NCBI GenBank assembly: GCA_016744775.1
Contig: JADGDS010000006.1
Location: 1-64,000 of the forward strand
Length of the DNA: 64,000 nt
Direction: 5' to 3'
Origin: Candidatus Marithrix sp.
GTDB taxonomy: Bacteria > Pseudomonadota > Gammaproteobacteria > Beggiatoales > Beggiatoaceae
This document shows, piece after piece, positions 57,301 to 64,000 of the stretch. Made by a program: the position numbers and the translations under genes. Within the stretch, counting starts at the first letter, position 1. Each line of letters starts with the position of its first letter. Below the pieces are notes generated by a model. That model was not told the DNA's origin. It ran no database searches and was given only the letters and a program-made list of their open reading frames with translations.

Positions 57301-60300
57301 ATGTATTCCAAATACAAATCATTAACCAAAATTTATGAAAGTGTAAATTCTATAGTCTATCGCGGTAAAAGAATTAAGGATGATAAACCAGTCATCCTTA
57401 AAATCCTTAAAGAGGATTACCCTACTTCTGATGAATTAAATCGTTATCGCCAAGAATATGACATCATTCGCCGCTTGTCTCATTTGAATGGTGTTGTCAA
57501 TGCTTATTATATTGAAAAATATCAAAACACTTTGATGATGTGTTTAGAAGATTTTGGCGGTGAATCTCTTAAAAATCATGCCATTGATATTCATATGGCT
57601 ATTCAAATCACTGAGATTTTAGCTCAAATTCATCAGCATAATATTATCCATAAAGATATTAACCCTTCTAATATTGTTTATAACCCTTCCACTAAAATAC
57701 TGAAAGTTATTGATTTTGGTATTTCTACTTTATTAGCTCGTCAGCATTTAAGTTTAAAAAATCCTGAAGTTTTAGAAGGAACTTTGGCTTATATGTCGCC
57801 TGAACAAACTGGGCGTATGAATCGCGCTTTAGATTATCGTTCTGATTTTTATTCTTTAGGTGTGACTTTTTATGAACTGTTTACTGGGCAATTACCCTTT
57901 GATGTTGATGATGCAATGGAATTAGTTCATTGTCATTTGGCTAAGCAACCACCGTTTCCTAATGATTTGCCGCCGATGTTGTCTAAAATTATTATGAAAT
58001 TGATGGCTAAAACTGCTGAGGAGCGTTATCAAAGTGCTTGGGGTATTAAGGCTGATTTAGAACAAGTTCTTAATAATCCTAAATATTTTTTTGAATTGGG
58101 GCGGTTTGATGTTTCTGAGCGTTTTCAAATCTCACAAAAATTATATGGTCGTGACAATGAAATTAAAATATTAGTTGATGGCTTTGACAAAGTCAGTCAA
58201 GGCAATAAGCAAATGGTGTTAATTGCTGGCTATTCTGGTATTGGTAAATCGGTTTTAGTTAAAGAACTTTATAAATTAAAAAAGCATGGTTATTTTATCT
58301 CAGGTAAGTTTGATCAATTTCAGCGTGATATTCCTTATCAAGCAGTTATTGAAGCTTTTAGACAATTAGTGCAACAGTTATTAACCGAAACTGATGCCAA
58401 ATTAAAACAGTGGAAAGATAAATTATTATCTGCTCTTAGTTCAAATGCTCAAATAATTATTGATGTTATTCCTGAAATTGAACTAATTATTGGTAAACAA
58501 AACGCTGTTGCTGTTTTAACAGGTATAGAATCTCAAAACCGTTTTAATTTTGTGTTTCAAAATTTTATACAAGTCTTTTGTCAACCAGCTCATCCATTAG
58601 TAATATTTTTAGATGATTTGCAGTGGATTGATTCAGCAAGTCTTCAATTATTAGAACTATTAATGACAAATAAAGACACTAATGCTTTGTTTTTAATTGG
58701 TGCGTATCGAGATAATGAAGTTAGTGCTAGTCATCCTTTAATGATGACTGTTGACAATTTAAGATTTAGTCAAATCAATTTAAAGCCTTTGCAGTTTGAA
58801 CATATTAATCAGTTGATTGCAGATAGCTTGAACACTAGTGATGTTATTTCTTTGACTGAGTTGGTGATAAAGAAAACTGGCGGTAATCCATTTTTTGTTA
58901 ATCAATTTCTTAATACTTTGTATCAAGAAAATTTGCTTAATTTTGATCATGGCTGGAAGTGGAATATTGAGCAAATTGAGGCTATGAACATCACTGATAA
59001 TGTAGTGGATTTGATGATTGGCAAATTAAAAAAATTGCCAAAAAAGACTCAAGAAGTTTTACCTTTAGCTGCCGCTATCGGCAATAGTTTTGATTTAAAT
59101 ATCTTGCCTATTATCACTATAGATGCTTTATTACCAGCTATTCAAGATGGTTTAATTAATGAACTTAATGATAAATTTGTTTTTTCTCATGATAGAGTGC
59201 AACAAGCGGCTTATGCTTTAATTGATGACAATCAGAAACAAAAAATCCATTTAAAACTTGGGAATTTATTGCTTAAAAAGACACCCGCAGAGCAATTAGA
59301 AGAAAATATCTTTGATATTATTGGGCACTTTAATCTTTGCTTGCAACTTATTGCCGATAATGAACTTGCAAAAATTGCTGAATTAAATTTAAGAGCAGGC
59401 AAAAAAGCTATATCTTCAAATGCTTATGCAGCGGCATTGAAATATTTAAAATCTGGAATTAGTTGTCATAATAGTTGGAAATCTGAATATGATTTAACTT
59501 TAGGTTTATATATAGGCGCAGTTGAAGCTGCTTATTTCTGTGGTGATTTTGCACAAATGGAACAGTTAGCAACTGTAGTGTTAGAAAAAGCGCGTACTTT
59601 GTTGGATAAAGTAACAATTTATGAGTTAAAAATTCTAGCCGCTATATCACAAAATAAATTTTTAGCCGCTATTCAAATGGCACGAGAAATTTTAAATAAT
59701 TTAGGAGTAAAATTACAGAAGCAAACAAATACTTTCCATCTGTTATTAGGCTTAATGAAAGTTAAATGGATTTTAAGAGGAAAACAAGTTGAGGATTTAT
59801 ATAATTTGCCAGTTATGACTAATCCTTATAAATTAGCGGCTATGCGTATTTTGTCAATTATTGTGTCTCCAGTTTATCAAAACTATCCCAACTTGTTACC
59901 TTTAATTATTTTTCATCAAATCAGTTTATCAGTTAAATACGGTAATGCTCACCAATCAGTGTTTGCATATTCTATTTATGCTTTTTTTCTATGTAGCTTA
60001 TTTGGAAAAATTGATAAGGGTTATCAATTTGGCACACTTGCTTTGCAATTATTAGAACGATTGAATGCACCTGAGCAACAAGCTAAGGCTTTGATGATAT
60101 TTCATAATTTTGTAATACAATGGCAACAACATATTAAAGAAACCTTAGTGCCTTTACAAGATGCTTATAAAAGTGGTTTAGAAACTGGTGATTTAGAATA
60201 TGCTGCTCATGCTATAAATTCATATGTCTATTATTTATATTTTACAGGTGCAGAATTAAGCAAAGTTGTAGAAGAGATGGAGAAATATAGGCAAGCATTA

Positions 60301-62865
60301 ATTGAAATGAAGCAAAAACATATTTTGATTCGACATAATATTTATCAACAAACTATTTTAAATTTGTTAATAACAACTAATAATCCCTGCATGTTAAAAG
60401 GTGAAATTTTTGATGAAACTAAAATGCTGCCACTGCTCAAGCAACAGAATCATTATAATCTAATCTTTTTTGTTTATGTTAATAAATTAAAATTATCTTA
60501 CTTTTTTGGTCAATATTCACAAGCTGTTCAAAACAGTAAATTAGCTGAACCATATTTAGTAACAACTCCCGGAATATATATAATTCCAATTTTTTATTTC
60601 TATTCTTCATTGAGTATGCTGGCAAATTATTCTAATGTGACAGCATCAGAGCAAAAGCAATTTTTAAAAAAAGTAGCTAAAAATCAGAAAAAAATGAAAA
60701 ATTGGGCTAATCATGCTCCAATGAATTTTTTACATAAATATTATTTAGTTGAAGCTGAGCGTGCCCGTGTGTTAGGTAATTATAAGGATGCTAGAGAATT
60801 TTATGATCAAGCTATTGCTTTTGCACAAGAGAATGATTTTTTAAGTGAAGAAGCCTTAGCTCATGAATTAGCTGCTAAGTTTTATTTGTCTAAAGGTTTA
60901 GAAAAATTTGCAAAACTTTGTTTGCGTGATGCTCATCATAAATATCAGCAATGGGGTGCAAAAGCAAAAGTTAAGCATTTTGAACAACAATATTCACAAT
61001 ATTTTTCTAGTAAAAGTCATAAAAAAATTCAACATTCGATTAAATTAACCACTTCTAGTCAACAAGCTGCTTTTTTAGATTTAAGTAGTATCATGAAAGC
61101 GTCTCAAACTTTATCAGAAGAAATTGTATTTAGCCGTTTGCTGAAAAAAATGATGCATATTGTGATTGAGAATGCTGGTGCAGAAAAAGGGTTTTTATTA
61201 TTACCGAAACAAGATCAATGGTTTATTCAATCTTCGGAACAATCAATAGCAATTGAAGATTCTGAACTGCCATTAGATTTGATTAATTATGTGATACGCA
61301 CTCAAGAGCATATTGTTAAACAAGCTCCAAAATCAATTTTATGTTTGCCGCTATTAAATCAAAATAAATTAACTGCCATTTTATATTTAGAAAATCAGTT
61401 AATCGAGGCTGCATTTACTGCTGAACGATTAGAAGTTTTAAAAATGTTATCAGCTCAGTTGGCAATTTCTATTGAAAATTCATTGTCATATGAAAATTTA
61501 GAACAAAAAGTTGCTGATAGAACAGTTAAGCTGAAAAAAGCTAATGAGGCTAAAAGTGAATTTCTTTCTAATATGAGCCATGAATTGCGCACTCCGCTAA
61601 ATGGCATTTTAGGTTATGCTCAAATCCTAAAACGAGCAAAAAATCTGGAAGATACTCAAGTTTCTGGTTTAAAGACTATTTATAATAGCGGCAATCATTT
61701 ATTAACTTTAATCAATGACATTTTAGATTTATCCAAAATTGAAGCAGGTAAATTAGAACTTTATCCTGAAAATATTACATGCCAGAGTTTTATAGACAGT
61801 ATTACTGGTATTATGCGTATGCGTGCTGAGCAAAAGGATGTTTGTTTTGTTTATGAAGCTATTGGTGATTTGCCGCAAGGGGTTGAAATAGATGAAAAAC
61901 GATTGCGCCAAGTTTTGCTAAATTTATTAGGTAATGCAATTAAATTTACTGATAAAGGGCAAGTAACATTGCGAATATCAGCAATACAAAATGGCATTTT
62001 TAGATTTGAAGTAGAAGATACCGGTGTTGGTATGACTGATGAAGATTTGCAAAAAATCTTTAAGCCATTTGAACAAGTTGGTGATACTCAAAAACGCGCT
62101 GAAGGTACGGGTTTGGGTTTAGCAATTAGTCGTCAATTGGTAGAATTGATGGATAGTGAAATTAAGCTAAAAAGTGAACTTGGCAAAGGTAGTACCTTTT
62201 ACTTTGATTTAGCATTAAAAGTAGTAGCAGTTGAAGAAAAAATTGAACAGCGTCGTATTATTTCTTATAAAGACAAGAAAAAAACTGCATTAATTGTAGA
62301 TGATTATCCAGATAATCGCCTAATTTTAAGACAAATGTTAGAAAATATTGGCTTTAAAGTTATTGAAGCTAATGATGGTAAACAAGGTGTAGAACTAGCA
62401 GATAAAGCTAATGTTATTTTTATGGATTTAGTAATGCCGGTTATGAATGGATTTGAAGCGGTTGAAATTATAAGGAAAAAATTTAATAAACTGCCAATTA
62501 TTGCAATTTCAGCCAATGTATTTGAAGCTGATAAACAAAAAAGTTTACAAGCTGGTTGTAATGCCTTTTTACCAAAACCAATCGAAGAACAACAATTATT
62601 TAATAGCCTAAGTGAATATTTAGATTTAGATTGGGTTTATGAACAAGAACAAATCATTGAAGCTGAAGATGAAACATTAATACCACCACCTGCTGAAGAA
62701 TTAGAAAAATTGTATGAACTTGCAATGATGGGTGATATGCGAGAAATTAAGGATTTTGCTAATCAATTGGATGAGGAATATGCTGTTTTTGCGAATAAGG
62801 TGGTTGAATTGGCTAATGGATTTGAGGATGAAGTGATTTTGAGTTTGGTTGAAGAGTATATGTGA
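57301..62865 (+). CDS. Trifunctional Ser/Thr kinase, AAA/STAND ATPase, hybrid histidine kinase
   Basis: 1854 residues. In order: a Hanks-type kinase domain (about 7-270) with catalytic Lys34, IHKDINPSN (Asp119) and VIDFGIS (Asp138); an AAA/STAND-type ATPase (about 280-600) with P-loop AGYSGIGKS (Lys317) and the Walker-B-like VIFLDDLQWID; a long helical tetratricopeptide-like region (about 650-1200); a GAF domain (about 1260-1400); HisKA with phospho-acceptor His1427 in NMSHELRTPLNG; HATPase with NLLGNAIKFTDKG and GTGLGLAISRQL; and a receiver domain with phospho-Asp1709 in IFMDLVMP. The C-terminal 90 residues may be an Hpt-like or dimerisation helix. Similar giant kinases occur in cyanobacteria and sulfur bacteria; their inputs are unknown. 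Confidence 0.92.
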   Translation: MYSKYKSLTKIYESVNSIVYRGKRIKDDKPVILKILKEDYPTSDELNRYRQEYDIIRRLSHLNGVVNAYYIEKYQNTLMMCLEDFGGESLKNHAIDIHMAIQITEILAQIHQHNIIHKDINPSNIVYNPSTKILKVIDFGISTLLARQHLSLKNPEVLEGTLAYMSPEQTGRMNRALDYRSDFYSLGVTFYELFTGQLPFDVDDAMELVHCHLAKQPPFPNDLPPMLSKIIMKLMAKTAEERYQSAWGIKADLEQVLNNPKYFFELGRFDVSERFQISQKLYGRDNEIKILVDGFDKVSQGNKQMVLIAGYSGIGKSVLVKELYKLKKHGYFISGKFDQFQRDIPYQAVIEAFRQLVQQLLTETDAKLKQWKDKLLSALSSNAQIIIDVIPEIELIIGKQNAVAVLTGIESQNRFNFVFQNFIQVFCQPAHPLVIFLDDLQWIDSASLQLLELLMTNKDTNALFLIGAYRDNEVSASHPLMMTVDNLRFSQINLKPLQFEHINQLIADSLNTSDVISLTELVIKKTGGNPFFVNQFLNTLYQENLLNFDHGWKWNIEQIEAMNITDNVVDLMIGKLKKLPKKTQEVLPLAAAIGNSFDLNILPIITIDALLPAIQDGLINELNDKFVFSHDRVQQAAYALIDDNQKQKIHLKLGNLLLKKTPAEQLEENIFDIIGHFNLCLQLIADNELAKIAELNLRAGKKAISSNAYAAALKYLKSGISCHNSWKSEYDLTLGLYIGAVEAAYFCGDFAQMEQLATVVLEKARTLLDKVTIYELKILAAISQNKFLAAIQMAREILNNLGVKLQKQTNTFHLLLGLMKVKWILRGKQVEDLYNLPVMTNPYKLAAMRILSIIVSPVYQNYPNLLPLIIFHQISLSVKYGNAHQSVFAYSIYAFFLCSLFGKIDKGYQFGTLALQLLERLNAPEQQAKALMIFHNFVIQWQQHIKETLVPLQDAYKSGLETGDLEYAAHAINSYVYYLYFTGAELSKVVEEMEKYRQALIEMKQKHILIRHNIYQQTILNLLITTNNPCMLKGEIFDETKMLPLLKQQNHYNLIFFVYVNKLKLSYFFGQYSQAVQNSKLAEPYLVTTPGIYIIPIFYFYSSLSMLANYSNVTASEQKQFLKKVAKNQKKMKNWANHAPMNFLHKYYLVEAERARVLGNYKDAREFYDQAIAFAQENDFLSEEALAHELAAKFYLSKGLEKFAKLCLRDAHHKYQQWGAKAKVKHFEQQYSQYFSSKSHKKIQHSIKLTTSSQQAAFLDLSSIMKASQTLSEEIVFSRLLKKMMHIVIENAGAEKGFLLLPKQDQWFIQSSEQSIAIEDSELPLDLINYVIRTQEHIVKQAPKSILCLPLLNQNKLTAILYLENQLIEAAFTAERLEVLKMLSAQLAISIENSLSYENLEQKVADRTVKLKKANEAKSEFLSNMSHELRTPLNGILGYAQILKRAKNLEDTQVSGLKTIYNSGNHLLTLINDILDLSKIEAGKLELYPENITCQSFIDSITGIMRMRAEQKDVCFVYEAIGDLPQGVEIDEKRLRQVLLNLLGNAIKFTDKGQVTLRISAIQNGIFRFEVEDTGVGMTDEDLQKIFKPFEQVGDTQKRAEGTGLGLAISRQLVELMDSEIKLKSELGKGSTFYFDLALKVVAVEEKIEQRRIISYKDKKKTALIVDDYPDNRLILRQMLENIGFKVIEANDGKQGVELADKANVIFMDLVMPVMNGFEAVEIIRKKFNKLPIIAISANVFEADKQKSLQAGCNAFLPKPIEEQQLFNSLSEYLDLDWVYEQEQIIEAEDETLIPPPAEELEKLYELAMMGDMREIKDFANQLDEEYAVFANKVVELANGFEDEVILSLVEEYM

Positions 62866-62868
62866 AAA

Positions 62869-62900
62869 AGTAGGGGCAAACACATAGGTTCGCCCCTACT
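62869..62900. repeat. Palindromic repeat between convergent genes
   Basis: AGTAGGGGC (62869-62877) and GCCCCTACT (62892-62900) are perfect arms, extended inside by a further stem with one mismatch (about 13 bp in total) around ACATAG. It lies between the hybrid kinase stop and the porin stop and could act as a bidirectional terminator; its form also matches repeats dispersed in many large genomes. Confidence 0.75.
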
Positions 62901-62901
62901 A

Positions 62902-64000
62902 TTAAAATTTCCAATTACACTGTAGGCTTAAAATATCTGTATTAACAGTATATTTGCCATTCAAACGATGATAGCCGCTGGGATATGTTCCGGCATTGTA
63001 ACTTTCGCTACTGTTTATATTTCTGTCATCAGCAAAGGTATGAGTATAGCCTATATCAAAACTAAGATGTTTGTTAGCTGTATAACTTGCACCAAATGCA
63101 ACAACAAGATAATCATCATCAGGCACACTAGGAGAACGAGTTTCTGCATTGCTTATCGGCGATTGATCATAAGCAATACCTGTTCTTAAAGTCAACTGTG
63201 GATTGTATTTATAACTTAAACCTAGCGCGAAAAAGGTAGAATTTTCATAATTCAAACTGGTAATAACATCTGCTTGCGTTGCATCATCAAATTTAACTAT
63301 CAAATCTTTTACTCGATCCCATTTAGTCCAGTTAATACTTCCCAATATTGTCCATTTGAGACTCAGATTGTGATATAAATTGAGAGCAAGAGTATCTGGC
63401 AAAGTTAGATTTGTTTGTGCGCTACCATCTTTAAACAAACCAGCAGTATCCTGTAAAATTTTCATCGCTTGTTGGGATCGAGAATCACTAGGTTGAGTAA
63501 AACTCATATTTCCGTTCAAGCCCAGTGATATTTTTGAACGATAGCTGAGACCAATACGTGTGCCTTTACTTAGTTCCCATAACAATCCCAAATTATATCC
63601 AAATCCCCAATCCTCACCTTTAAGTTTGGTAATGCCATCACCTGAGTATTGACCGGGTATTAGAGAAAAATTGGGTAATTTGCTGTTTTGAGAACCAACA
63701 AGCTTATAAATTAAATTATAATCAATTGCATTGCTCATCTCTGCGGTGGCATACATAAAATTAAAACCGCCGCCCACCGATAGCTGTCGGTTAAGCCGAT
63801 AGCCAATAGAAGGATTGATGTTAAATGTTATTAGTTTAGATTCCGTGGTAGCATAACGACCTGCCCACCGTTCATTATATTTAATTCCCATGCCAAAAGG
63901 AGTATTAAAACTTATTCCAAATTTCAAATTTTTACTGTAATCATGTACATAAGCAATATTAGCTAAAATACCACCATTGATTTTTGCATCATAATTACCA
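62902..64000 (-). CDS. OmpP1/FadL family outer-membrane porin, 5' end outside window
   Basis: The frame is open to the window edge (reading GNYDAKINGGILANIAYVH... from 64000), so the signal peptide and N-terminal hatch lie outside. Visible are FadL-type strands and motifs: NLKFGISFNTPFGMGIKYNERWAG, IGYRLNRQLSVGGGFNFMYA, GLSYRSKISLGLNG, and a C-terminus ILSLQCNWKF ending in Phe as barrel proteins do. The family transports long-chain fatty acids or other hydrophobic compounds. It is convergent with the hybrid kinase. Confidence 0.9.
   Translation of the reverse strand, partial: GNYDAKINGGILANIAYVHDYSKNLKFGISFNTPFGMGIKYNERWAGRYATTESKLITFNINPSIGYRLNRQLSVGGGFNFMYATAEMSNAIDYNLIYKLVGSQNSKLPNFSLIPGQYSGDGITKLKGEDWGFGYNLGLLWELSKGTRIGLSYRSKISLGLNGNMSFTQPSDSRSQQAMKILQDTAGLFKDGSAQTNLTLPDTLALNLYHNLSLKWTILGSINWTKWDRVKDLIVKFDDATQADVITSLNYENSTFFALGLSYKYNPQLTLRTGIAYDQSPISNAETRSPSVPDDDYLVVAFGASYTANKHLSFDIGYTHTFADDRNINSSESYNAGTYPSGYHRLNGKYTVNTDILSLQCNWKF

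Overview
The window is a gene-dense, clearly AT-rich stretch of a Gram-negative chromosome. The gene set points to a gammaproteobacterium: the mreBCD-mrdA-rodA-mltB-rlpA-dacA block, bioC, htpX, gatCAB, hemCD, an rnfG-type gene and a partial pel exopolysaccharide cluster. A PPi-dependent phosphofructokinase, TPR-CHAT and caspase-like genes, AAA/PD-(D/E)XK genes, DUF29 and DUF4143 genes and dispersed palindromes together resemble large sulfur-oxidising (Beggiatoa/Thiotrichales-like) or methanotrophic gammaproteobacteria. That placement is an inference; no rRNA or other phylogenetic marker lies in the window to settle it.

Layout. 1-4014: 3' part of a giant repetitive secreted protein (FG-GAP/VCBS repeats, cadherin/Ig-like repeats, beta-helix-like tail). 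4065-10744: cysC, rsmG, a lone rnfG, a secreted protein, hemC-hemD and a VIT/vWA/OmpA-like protein. 10745-13840 is an accessory pocket with an AAA/PD-(D/E)XK gene, a SMC-like ATPase with a stump of its partner, and decayed fragments of mdh and of the neighbouring CHAT gene. 13902-20221: two-gene operon of a membrane-anchored caspase-like protein and a secreted TPR-CHAT protein. 20361-25622: mdh/gdhA (divergent), xseB, a DUF4143 ATPase with a 24-bp inverted repeat in its leader, a DUF4189 protein, tatD, infA. 25780-27042: pfp. 27317-33618: pelB(short)-pelD-pelE-pelF-xseA. 33619-34900 is a second pocket of debris: a 55-bp piece of eno, a 34-bp-arm inverted repeat, an orphan UPF0175 antitoxin-like gene and a broken HTH regulator. 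34907-46213: two leftward cell-envelope/metabolic runs, mreB-mreC-mreD-mrdA-rodA-mltB-rlpA-dacA-dat-kdsA-eno-DUF29. 46327-51189: gatCAB, DUF502, GT2, DUF2304. 51229-52862: a ParM/ParR-like pair. 52986-57247: nnrS, a hexapeptide acetyltransferase, htpX-bioC-grx-gloA. 57301-62865: a 1854-residue hybrid Ser/Thr kinase-ATPase-histidine kinase-response regulator. 62902-64000: 5'-truncated OmpP1/FadL porin.

The main functional themes are cell-wall elongation and trimming (mre/mrd/mlt/rlp/dac), c-di-GMP-linked exopolysaccharide secretion (pel, with a recognisable RxxD site in PelD), central carbon and nitrogen metabolism (pfp, eno, mdh, gdhA), and accessory signalling/proteolysis (caspase-CHAT pair, hybrid kinase). 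The most unusual signals are the caspase/TPR-CHAT operon, a nested-palindrome repeat family placed at three gene ends (one copy supplies a stop codon, another carries paired compensatory changes), small same-orientation fragments of three resident genes dropped into accessory pockets, and a chromosomal-looking ParMR-like cassette. No tRNA, rRNA, CRISPR array, transposase or integrase was recognised.
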